Assembly (NCBI GenBank): GCA_015662385.1
Contig: DQUH01000051.1
Span: 1-6,196, forward strand
From: Methanobacteriota archaeon
Lineage (GTDB): Archaea > Iainarchaeota > Iainarchaeia > JAADDC01
Direction: 5' to 3'
Length of the DNA: 6,196 bases
Below, in pieces: positions 1 to 5,066 of the stretch (its first letter is position 1; each line of letters opens with the position of its first letter). Below the pieces are notes generated by a model. That model was not told where the DNA came from. It saw nothing but the letters and a program-made list of their open reading frames with translations, and searched no databases. The position numbers and the translations under genes were made by a program.

Positions 1-165
1 AATCCGCACCTTATCGCCCCTTCTAACCGGGATGGAACGGCGGCCCAATTCCTTCCTGAGATCCTTGGACAGCGTTGCAGCCACCATTTTCTGACGGATA
101 TGGAGGGGCGCACTGGCGCGGAACTTCCTCTGTTTCCGGGGCTGATAACCGATCTTTACCGCCAT
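1..165 (-). CDS. rpl24: 50S ribosomal protein uL24 (archaeal L24/L26e type), 5' part only
   Basis: Primary-binding large-subunit protein that sits near the tunnel exit and helps start 50S assembly. The ATG at 165 opens a frame that stays open to the window edge: 55 codons, beginning [20 protein letters not shown]. The basic N-terminal segment with [21 protein letters not shown], then [14 protein letters not shown], is typical of archaeal/eukaryotic uL24; residues 46-55 are the start of the KOW domain. The rest of the protein lies beyond the left edge, so the truncation is due to the window. It follows the uL14 stop after 3 nt (TGA-GCC-ATG), in the same frame. A GGTG at 175-172 lies 6 nt before the ATG, inside the last uL14 codons. 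In other archaea rps4e and uL5 usually follow, but that cannot be seen here. Confidence 0.95.
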   Translation of the reverse strand, partial: MAVKIGYQPRKQRKFRASAPLHIRQKMVAATLSKDLRKELGRRSIPVRRGDKVRI

Positions 166-168
166 GGC

Positions 169-567
169 TCACACCACTACCGATGCGATCCTCACGATCT
201 TGGGGAACCGCTCGCCCACTTCCTTGGCAACGGGTCCCTTGACCTCGGAACCCTTCGGCTCCCCCTTTTCGTTGATAATCACCGCAGCGTTATCCTCAAA
301 AGCAATCCTTGTGCCGTTGGCACGCCTATAGGGCATGCGCTGACGAATAATAACGGCTCTAACAACCTTTTTCTTCATATCTGGAGTACCCTTCTTAACA
401 GACGCCACAACAATGTCCGCGATCCCTGCCTTGGGATACCTGCGTTTGACACCTTTGTAGCCGATCACACCGATCACTTTCAAAACGCGCGCGCCGGTGT
501 TGTCTGCACAGGTAAGGAGGGTACCGACGGTGATCCCTTTGGTAACAGATGCGCTGATAGCTTTCAC
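169..567 (-). CDS. rpl14: 50S ribosomal protein uL14
   Basis: Large-subunit protein that contacts 23S rRNA at the subunit interface and takes part in intersubunit bridges. The 132 residues match the usual archaeal length. Visible signatures are CADNTGA (20-26), GYKGVKRRYPKAGIADIVVASVKKG (37-60 region), the basic loop RQRMPYRR (75-82), FEDNAAVI (90-97) and GPVAKEVGERFPKI (111-124). The start is GTG at 567, whose last bases overlap the uS17 stop (GTGA, 4-nt overlap). A strong GGAGG at 579-575, 7 nt upstream and inside the uS17 coding end, supports this start. The N-terminus MKAISASVTKGI aligns with archaeal relatives, so no extension is needed. The overlap implies translational coupling to uS17. 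No odd residues stand out. Confidence 0.97.
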   Translation of the reverse strand: MKAISASVTKGITVGTLLTCADNTGARVLKVIGVIGYKGVKRRYPKAGIADIVVASVKKGTPDMKKKVVRAVIIRQRMPYRRANGTRIAFEDNAAVIINEKGEPKGSEVKGPVAKEVGERFPKIVRIASVVV

Positions 568-917
568 TGCTCTCCCTCCTTTGCCTTTTTGATAACCTTT
601 AGCACAACAAAATTCACGGTTTTGGCAAGTTTACGCGTCTCACCGAGGAGGACCACGTCCCCAGCGTGTGCGTTAACGCATGGGGGGTTATGGGCGTGGA
701 TCTTGTAGGTTACCCGCATATAACGTTTGTACTTTGGTACGTACCTTGCCGCTTCACGGGCGACCACCACAGTTCTCTGCATCCTGTCCGAAACCACGCG
801 GCCCACCATCAGCTGGCCGCGCACGGTAACGTCCCCGTGAAAGGGACACTTCTTGTCTCCGCAGTCTTCTTTCTGAGGTGGCTCAATGACCTCGTTTCCA
901 ACAACCACTGCGCGCAT
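564..917 (-). CDS. rps17: 30S ribosomal protein uS17
   Basis: Primary 16S rRNA-binding protein with an OB fold, acting in assembly of the 30S body. Length is 117 residues. The archaeal/eukaryotic signature CGDKKCPFHG (19-28; C19, C24, H27) is clear. It is followed by the core VRGQLMVGRVVSDRMQRTVVVARE (32-55 region), the YKRY...HAHNPP segment (63-79) and GDVVLLGETRKLAKTVNFVVLKV (86-108 region). The ATG at 917 has a GGAGG at 929-925, 7 nt upstream. That ribosome-binding site, and the first 35 nt of the gene, lie inside the 3' end of the Rnp1 frame. Its own stop overlaps the GTG of uL14. The start could be shorter, but the SD and the fit of the N-terminus favour 917. Confidence 0.96.
   Translation of the reverse strand: MRAVVVGNEVIEPPQKEDCGDKKCPFHGDVTVRGQLMVGRVVSDRMQRTVVVAREAARYVPKYKRYMRVTYKIHAHNPPCVNAHAGDVVLLGETRKLAKTVNFVVLKVIKKAKEGEQ
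575..579 (-). promoter_or_regulatory. Shine-Dalgarno site supporting the GTG start of uL14
   Basis: GGAGG in AAAGGAGGGAGAGCA lies 7 nt before the GTG at 567 and inside the last codons of uS17. It supports the non-ATG start that overlaps the uS17 stop. Confidence 0.7.
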
Positions 918-1191
918 GGATCTTCCTCCACAGCTTCTTTGTCCGTTCCTCAGGACGGACGGTTATCTCAGCACCGTCCACACAAATTAGCTCCCCGTCA
1001 GGGAGCTCAAATTCTACCACAATATTTGGCTTGGGAAGTTTTTTAATCCCTTCTGGCGTTTCCACCACCAGAAGGTTTTTTGTTTCATCCACCACCCGCC
1101 CCACAATCCCCACGTAACCGGGGTGTGTAGCGTTTACCACGCGGACACGAAGACCGATGATCTCGCCCAACAGAGCCGGGTGGAGCCCCAT
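883..1191 (-). CDS. rnp1: Ribonuclease P protein component 1 (Rpp29/POP4 family)
   Basis: Protein subunit of archaeal RNase P, the ribonucleoprotein that removes 5' leaders from pre-tRNAs. In this family the Sm-like beta-barrel pairs with Rpp21 and supports the specificity domain of the RNA. Length is 102 residues. Signatures: HPALLGEIIGLRVRVV (4-19), GIVGRVVDETKN (28-39), GIKKLPK (48-54), then the barrel strand ending GAEITVRPEERTKKL (73-87). The last ~15 residues (KIHARSGCWKRGH) are less conserved and lie over the uS17 ribosome-binding site and first codons (35-nt overlap). The gap to the aIF1 stop is 26 nt, the largest in the run. Only a weak GGGG (1206-1203), 11 nt before the ATG, could act as a ribosome-binding site, unlike the other genes. 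Location between aIF1 and uS17 is standard for archaea. Confidence 0.94.
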   Translation of the reverse strand: MGLHPALLGEIIGLRVRVVNATHPGYVGIVGRVVDETKNLLVVETPEGIKKLPKPNIVVEFELPDGELICVDGAEITVRPEERTKKLWRKIHARSGCWKRGH

Positions 1192-1217
1192 ACCGGCAAC
1201 TGCCCCTAAAACAAGGA

Positions 1218-1535
1218 CTATACAACATCAATGTTCTCTTCGGGGAATCCCTCCTTTATGAGAAACTCCCGAACCTTGCGGGCGTGGTCCCCCTGCAGCT
1301 CTATTGTGCGCTCTTTGGGGTCGTAAGTACCGCCGCAACCTAGCTGACGTTTAAGTTTCTTTGCCAAGGCTTTGACATCTACGGTGTCGTCGAAACCGGA
1401 GATTATGGTCATCACTTTGCCCCACTTGCGCTTGTCCCTACGGATCTTTATCCTCATCAGCTCGCGGGTAAGACTCTCCGGTTCTATAAGGTCTTCAGGG
1501 AGACCGATAACGTCTGCAAGATCCTTCTTTGCCAC
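1218..1535 (-). CDS. Translation initiation factor aIF1 (SUI1 family)
   Basis: Binds the 30S subunit near the P site and monitors start-codon selection during initiation, as eIF1 does in eukaryotes. Length is 105 residues, normal for archaeal aIF1. Signatures: GLPEDL (11-16) in the N-terminal tail, KIRRDKRKWGKVMTIISGFD (30-49) containing the basic rRNA-facing loop, DVKALAKKLKRQLGCGGT (53-70), and IELQGDHARKVREFLIKEGF (78-97). The start is GTG at 1535, placed one base after the uL29 stop (TAA-A-GTG). GGTGAG at 1549-1544 lies 8 nt upstream inside the uL29 end and supports it. The N-terminus MAKKDLADV is plausible for that start. Co-transcription with ribosomal proteins keeps this factor in step with ribosome supply (inference). 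SUI1-family identity is secure. Confidence 0.96.
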   Translation of the reverse strand: MAKKDLADVIGLPEDLIEPESLTRELMRIKIRRDKRKWGKVMTIISGFDDTVDVKALAKKLKRQLGCGGTYDPKERTIELQGDHARKVREFLIKEGFPEENIDVV

Positions 1536-1536
1536 T

Positions 1537-1746
1537 TTACATTCTCACCCCTTTCTTCTCGTTCAACACTGTAAGTATTCTCGCAATTGCCCTTTTTAAT
1601 TCCCGCACCCTCCCCGGGTTCTCTGGACGTACCCCTGCTGATATCTGCGCCCTCAGCCGGCGGAGCTCAGCCCTGTACTCAGAGAGCAAAGCCTTTAGCT
1701 CCTCGTCAGTTTTCTGCCTGAGCTCCTTTGCCCTCACTATCGCCAT
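1537..1746 (-). CDS. rpl29: 50S ribosomal protein uL29
   Basis: Small two-helix protein beside uL23 at the tunnel exit, part of the docking area for nascent-chain factors such as SRP. With the ATG at 1746 it has 69 residues: MAIVRAKELRQKTDEEL, a long charged helix to about residue 35, then NPGRVRELKRAIARILTVLNE (43-63), the family signature. The frame is open to a TTG at 1752, but the strong GGAGG (1757-1753) directly abuts that TTG, while it is 6 nt from the ATG; the MAI start also fits family N-termini. The first 41 nt overlap the end of uS3 in another frame. The stop is one base before the aIF1 GTG, and the last codons (GVRM) carry the aIF1 ribosome-binding site. Confidence 0.94.
   Translation of the reverse strand: MAIVRAKELRQKTDEELKALLSEYRAELRRLRAQISAGVRPENPGRVRELKRAIARILTVLNEKKGVRM
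1544..1549 (-). promoter_or_regulatory. Shine-Dalgarno site supporting the GTG start of aIF1
   Basis: GGTGAG lies 8 nt before the GTG at 1535, within the last codons of uL29. The ATG between them is the last sense codon of uL29, directly followed by TAA, so it cannot start aIF1. Confidence 0.65.
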
Positions 1747-2401
1747 CTTCAACCTCCCTCCCTTCGGAATTGTCGGACTTTAGCTTCGCGAGAATCTGCT
1801 CCTGCGGGACGTCAGGAACCGCTATGTGGTCGGGGAAAACAGTGTCGGGATGGACTATGTACACGTGAACACCAATCGTACCCCAGCGGGTCTTCGCCAC
1901 GGCGTGCCCCTGGTCAACGAGTTTAACGGGATCCCCACATTTTTTCATGTAGCCGGCATAGACACGCTCCACGCGTTTCTTGGCACCACGCGCACCGAGC
2001 TTACCCTTGATAACGATCTCACATCCCTTCGCCCCGGCCGCCATTATGCGGGCCAGGGTTTTCCTCAAAAGCGGACGCCACGCCTGACCGTGCTCCAAAC
2101 CTAGCGCAATCCTCATCGCCTGTACCCTTGCGTCGAGCGTGGTGTTCGGGACTGGAACCACTTCAATCTGTGGATTATCTATGCGGAAACGCCTCTTTAT
2201 CTCCTCTGTGAGCTGCTTTATCCTGTACCCCTTTCGCCCTATCACCAGAGCGGGGCGGGCCACCTTAAGAATAATCCTCGTAACAAGGGGGGTTCTTACT
2301 ACCTGTATGTCAGAGGGGAGCGCCTGGCGGACTTCATCCACTAAATATTCCTTAATGGCCAGACCGCTTGTAGCATCCCTTATGAACTCTCGCTCGATCA
2401 T
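1706..2401 (-). CDS. rps3: 30S ribosomal protein uS3
   Basis: Small-subunit head protein at the mRNA entry tunnel, contributing to mRNA unwinding and stability of the head. Length is 231 residues. The N-terminal KH type II domain carries the GXXG loop as IGRKG (54-58) in LVIGRKGYRIKQLTEEIKRRF (52-72 region). The C-terminal domain includes AQAWRP-like GQAWRPLLRKTLARIMAAGAKGCEI (105-129 region) and KLGARGAKKRVERVY (about 133-147). The last ~25 residues form an acidic, Ser/Gly/Glu-rich tail (KSDNSEGREVEDGDSEG...), and 13 of these are read from DNA shared with uL29. The ATG at 2401 overlaps the uL22 stop (ATGA); GGTGAG at 2410-2405 lies 3 nt upstream. The short spacing may be helped by reinitiation after uL22 (inference). 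Confidence 0.97.
   Translation of the reverse strand: MIEREFIRDATSGLAIKEYLVDEVRQALPSDIQVVRTPLVTRIILKVARPALVIGRKGYRIKQLTEEIKRRFRIDNPQIEVVPVPNTTLDARVQAMRIALGLEHGQAWRPLLRKTLARIMAAGAKGCEIVIKGKLGARGAKKRVERVYAGYMKKCGDPVKLVDQGHAVAKTRWGTIGVHVYIVHPDTVFPDHIAVPDVPQEQILAKLKSDNSEGREVEDGDSEGKGAQAEN
1753..1757 (-). promoter_or_regulatory. Shine-Dalgarno site deciding the uL29 start
   Basis: GGAGG in the purine run GGGAGGGAGG lies 6 nt before ATG 1746 and 0 nt before the alternative TTG 1752. This supports the 69-residue uL29. The site lies inside the acidic tail region of uS3. Confidence 0.7.
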
Positions 2402-2847
2402 TCGCTCACCACCATCTCCACGTGGGTGGACTTCTTTCTGATTATCCTCCTGAGCATAGGCTGAATCCTAACACGGCGATAGCCCTTGGACGCGGACACG
2501 TGGACGATCCGTAGCTTGGAAACGTCCAAGCCCTTTTGCCGGGCGTTGTTCTTTACGTTTTCTATGAGTTTAAGAAAGTATTTCACGGTTTTGTCCATAT
2601 ACCTCCCGCTCTTTACCCCTGCTCGAACACCCCTCCTGTGGGGGACGTCCCGTTTATACCTGCGAATCGGTATCCAGTCCCCGTGGGCAAGAACCCTTTT
2701 AAGATACTCTTCAGCCTCCAGCAAGGGCATGCCACGGATCGCAGATGCCACTTCCACCGCCCACTTAGTGGAAATGGGTGCGTTGACAAGCATACCTTTT
2801 GCGACCTTGTCCCCTTCAATGACCACTGAATACCTTTTCTTCACCAT
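2398..2847 (-). CDS. rpl22: 50S ribosomal protein uL22
   Basis: Large-subunit protein whose long beta-hairpin lines the nascent-chain tunnel next to uL4. With ATG at 2847 it has 149 residues. Family features: VNAPISTKWAVEVASAIRGM (21-40), EAEEYLKRVLAHGDWIPIRR (44-63), HRRG (70-73), GRYMDKTVKYFLKLIENVKNNARQKGLD (81-108 region), KLRIVHVSASKGYRRVRIQP (111-130) and THVEMVVSE at the end. The frame also allows GTG 2856 and ATG 2853; I prefer 2847 because GGAAGTGAT (2860-2852) leaves proper spacing only there. It starts 5 nt after the uS19 stop and its TGA overlaps the uS3 ATG. The hairpin tip (131-139, MLRRIIRKK) lacks the RA-X-GR motif usual in archaeal/eukaryotic relatives and seems slightly short. 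Identity is secure; the exact start is less so. Confidence 0.93.
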   Translation of the reverse strand: MVKKRYSVVIEGDKVAKGMLVNAPISTKWAVEVASAIRGMPLLEAEEYLKRVLAHGDWIPIRRYKRDVPHRRGVRAGVKSGRYMDKTVKYFLKLIENVKNNARQKGLDVSKLRIVHVSASKGYRRVRIQPMLRRIIRKKSTHVEMVVSE

Positions 2848-2851
2848 GGAC

Positions 2852-2860
2852 ATCACTTCC
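2852..2860 (-). promoter_or_regulatory. Shine-Dalgarno site deciding the uL22 start
   Basis: GGAAGTGAT differs by one base from the full archaeal consensus GGAGGTGAT. It covers the in-frame GTG at 2856 and touches the ATG at 2853, so only the ATG at 2847 (8 nt after GGAAG) is well spaced. It lies over the end of uS19. Confidence 0.6.
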
Positions 2861-3248
2861 TACCCACGTGCTTTGTAGACCGAGACGCACCGACACCGGG
2901 GGAGCTATGAACTACACGTTTACGGGTGAAGACAAATTCACCGAGGTATCTTCCCAACATGGTCTCACTTATCTTAAGGGGGACGAACTCTTTACCGTTG
3001 TACACTTCGATCGTAAGCCCCACCATTTCAGGGGTTATGATAATATCACGGCGGTGCGTCCTGAGTTTCACCTTCTTTCCAGCGCGGGCGAGGCGGACTT
3101 TCTTAAGGAGCTTCTTGCGCTGGGGGTCCCTGTACCCCCTGAGTATGCTCCGCCTAGCGCGGGACGTAAGGAGCTTTGCAAATTCCTCAATGGGCATCTG
3201 CATAAGTTCATCCACGGTGCGTCCCCTAAATTTGAACTCCCTGGCCAT
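2853..3248 (-). CDS. rps19: 30S ribosomal protein uS19
   Basis: Small-subunit head protein near the A site, partner of uS13 in intersubunit contacts. With ATG at 3248 it has 131 residues. N-terminus [20 protein letters not shown] fits archaeal S19 (short basic-aromatic stretch, then a helix). Then RARRSILRG (30-38), [16 protein letters not shown] (62-77), [14 protein letters not shown] (80-93), [14 protein letters not shown] (97-110) and [15 protein letters not shown] (114-128), the family hallmark. The frame can be extended to GTG at 3257, but GGTGG at 3258-3254 would overlap that codon and is 5 nt from the ATG, so 3248 is chosen. Gap to the uL2 stop is 12 nt. Nothing unusual seen. Confidence 0.95.
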   Translation of the reverse strand: MAREFKFRGRTVDELMQMPIEEFAKLLTSRARRSILRGYRDPQRKKLLKKVRLARAGKKVKLRTHRRDIIITPEMVGLTIEVYNGKEFVPLKISETMLGRYLGEFVFTRKRVVHSSPGVGASRSTKHVGRK

Positions 3249-3260
3249 GGATACCACCGA

Positions 3261-3989
3261 TTACTTTTTCTTCCTCCCCGTACGCCGGGCTGCAATGTGC
3301 CCGACCTTGCGACCCGGCGGAGTATTGCGTGCAACGGTCGTGGGCCCGGGGGGGTGGTGTTCTTTACCGCCGTGCGGGTGGTCCACAACGTTCATAGCTA
3401 CACCGCGCACGCGGGGATATTTCTTGTTAAGGGCGCGCATGGCGTGGTACCGTTTACCCGCCTTCACGAAGGGTTTTTCAGTCCTCCCGCCACCGGCGAC
3501 GTTGCCCACGGTGGCCCTGCACTCAGGGTGAAACTCTCGAAGCTTACCGGAGGACAGCTTTACGTAAACGGCGTCATCCGTCTTGGTTGAAACGATGGCG
3601 TATCCCCCAGAAGAGCGCACGTATTTCCCCCCATCGCCGGGCACCCCTTCTATGTTGTATACGGGGGTACCCTCCGGAACAGCTTTCAGGGGCAGAACGT
3701 TGCCCACTGCCAGGTCGGCACCGGCACCAACTTCAACCCAGTCCCCCACCGCAATACCCTCTGGGGCTGGCAGGTATGCAACAACCCCGTTCTCGTACGT
3801 GACCTCCATCACGGGGTACTTACGCCCCACGTCGTGGAAGAGATCAGTTACTTGGCCGCGGAGAACCCCGCTTTTCTGCTCATCAGTATACGGCGGGTAC
3901 GCTACCTTCTGTACCTTCCTACGGTGATCTGCAACACGGAAAGTGGGGCTCCCCCTACCAAGCCTCTGAACACGTATCCTCTTACCCAT
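3261..3989 (-). CDS. rpl2: 50S ribosomal protein uL2
   Basis: One of the most conserved large-subunit proteins; binds 23S rRNA domain IV, is needed for subunit association and reaches towards the peptidyl-transferase centre. Length is 242 residues, as in other archaea. N-terminus MGKRIRVQRLGRGSPTFRV and YPPYTD (31-36) lead into the OB fold. The SH3-like domain has VPEGTPVYNIE (104-114), GDGGKYVRSSGGYA (118-131), and the C-terminal extension has KKYPRVRGVAMNVVDHPHGG (189-208) followed by RNTPPGRKVGHIAARRTGRKKK (from 221). The ATG at 3989 is one base after the uL23 stop (TAA-A-ATG), with GGTGTGAT at 4002-3995, 5 nt upstream. The histidine loop reads HPHGGKEHHPPGP, where archaeal relatives generally have HPFGGG; see findings. 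Confidence 0.97.
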   Translation of the reverse strand: MGKRIRVQRLGRGSPTFRVADHRRKVQKVAYPPYTDEQKSGVLRGQVTDLFHDVGRKYPVMEVTYENGVVAYLPAPEGIAVGDWVEVGAGADLAVGNVLPLKAVPEGTPVYNIEGVPGDGGKYVRSSGGYAIVSTKTDDAVYVKLSSGKLREFHPECRATVGNVAGGGRTEKPFVKAGKRYHAMRALNKKYPRVRGVAMNVVDHPHGGKEHHPPGPTTVARNTPPGRKVGHIAARRTGRKKK

Positions 3990-3990
3990 T

Positions 3991-4251
3991 TTAGATCACA
4001 CCCAATTTCGTTGCTAAGTCTGCAGCCGAATACCCCTCCGCAAGGCGGACGTATGCCTTCTTACGCCCGTCCCTTACCAGAAGGGTGTTAACATCCTCAA
4101 CCTTTACGTCATATAGCTCTTCCACAGCTTTTTTAATCTGTGGCTTCGTAGCATCGGGGTGCACAATGAACACAACGGTGTTGTTATTGTGGATTTGCGC
4201 TATTGCCTTTTCGGATATTAGCGGATACAGGATTATCTCGTCGGGCTCCAT
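3991..4251 (-). CDS. rpl23: 50S ribosomal protein uL23
   Basis: Large-subunit protein at the tunnel exit, the docking point for nascent-chain factors (SRP, NAC-type proteins, translocon). Length is 86 residues, typical of archaea, which lack the long tunnel loop of bacteria. Signatures: YPLISEKA (9-16), [26 protein letters not shown] (22-47 region), [11 protein letters not shown] (49-59) and GRKKAYVRL (62-70). The ATG at 4251 is one base after the uL4 stop (TGA-G-ATG). GGTGAG at 4262-4257, 5 nt upstream, is written into the last codons of uL4. Its TAA is followed after one base by the uL2 ATG. Tight spacing suggests coupled translation. No unusual residues. Confidence 0.96.
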   Translation of the reverse strand: MEPDEIILYPLISEKAIAQIHNNNTVVFIVHPDATKPQIKKAVEELYDVKVEDVNTLLVRDGRKKAYVRLAEGYSAADLATKLGVI

Positions 4252-4252
4252 C

Positions 4253-5065
4253 TCAGCTCACCACGAAAAGGTTGTTAAGTGCCTCGATGGCGCTTTTTGT
4301 CCACACAGTAAGACGCCCCGGGTGGGCACCGGGCGCCAGTAGCTCGGCATTGAGGTTGCGCACCTCCACCACGTCCACCCCCGGGAGGTTCCTTGCGGCC
4401 CTGTATATTCCGCGGTTCTTTGACACTACGATGAGCACGGATTTTGGCACCTTGTAAGCCCTGCCACGCCGCTCGCCTTTACCTGCGCGGCGGCGACGTT
4501 TGCTGTAGGCGCGTTCGACATCTTCCCAGACGCCCAATGCCTCAAGGATCTTTTTTATTTCCGACGTTTTAGAAACGGACTCGAGGTCGTCCACCACAAC
4601 GACTGGCAGGTCCGCGCTAAACCGGTGGCCCCTCCCGGACACCCACTCGGAGGATGCGGTGGCAGCAATGGCCGAGCGAATGGCCAAACGGCGCTCCTTC
4701 TTGTTTACTTTTTCCCATAATTTTTTCTCCACCTTCGGCGGGTGTGCTTTTGGACCGCCACGGGCCTGGGGGACGTTGGCAACAAAACCGTAGAGGAGGT
4801 AACGCCGGAAATGTACCCTTGGGAGGCGTGCATGTCCGACGTTGATTGTGTGGTTCAGGGGTGAACCGACCCTCCTTCTGTTATCGGTAAACGCCGCGTA
4901 ATCACGGCCCGCCATGGGCCTCGGACCGTAAGGCTGGAGGCGGTTCGCCCAAGCTGCCTTAACCGCCCGCCTGATTATGTCTTCACGGACAGGGGTACTA
5001 AATACTTCTGGCAACTCAATCTCTTCAACAACATTGCCCTGAAGGTCACGGACAGCAGCCTTCAT
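4253..5065 (-). CDS. rpl4: 50S ribosomal protein uL4 (archaeal/eukaryotic L4 type)
   Basis: Large-subunit assembly protein whose extended loop reaches the tunnel constriction opposite uL22. With ATG at 5065 it has 270 residues. Features: [22 protein letters not shown] (N-terminus), [17 protein letters not shown] (40-56), the extended loop (about 53-104), [23 protein letters not shown] (103-125 region), SAIAATAS (131-138), DDLES (159-163), and the basic block [17 protein letters not shown] (189-205), which is typical of archaeal L4, then [15 protein letters not shown]. The frame extends to GTG at 5074, but the ATG fits family N-termini, sits one base after the uL3 stop (TGA-A-ATG) and is 6 nt from GGGTG (5076-5072). 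The loop is divergent and looks longer than usual; see findings. Confidence 0.96.
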   Translation of the reverse strand: MKAAVRDLQGNVVEEIELPEVFSTPVREDIIRRAVKAAWANRLQPYGPRPMAGRDYAAFTDNRRRVGSPLNHTINVGHARLPRVHFRRYLLYGFVANVPQARGGPKAHPPKVEKKLWEKVNKKERRLAIRSAIAATASSEWVSGRGHRFSADLPVVVVDDLESVSKTSEIKKILEALGVWEDVERAYSKRRRRAGKGERRGRAYKVPKSVLIVVSKNRGIYRAARNLPGVDVVEVRNLNAELLAPGAHPGRLTVWTKSAIEALNNLFVVS

Positions 5066-5066
5066 T

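Noticed and set aside
1195..1204. Small inverted repeat GGC-AGTT-GCC before Rnp1 as a regulatory hairpin
   Set aside because: Only 3 bp with a 4-nt loop, common by chance in GC-rich DNA.
2868..3590. Plus-strand open frame of 240 codons across uS19 and uL2
   Set aside because: Antisense to two certain genes and to their junction; no ribosome-binding site or known domain. The plus-strand frames at 100-708, 666-1046, 2926-3531 and 5251-5832 were rejected for the same reason.
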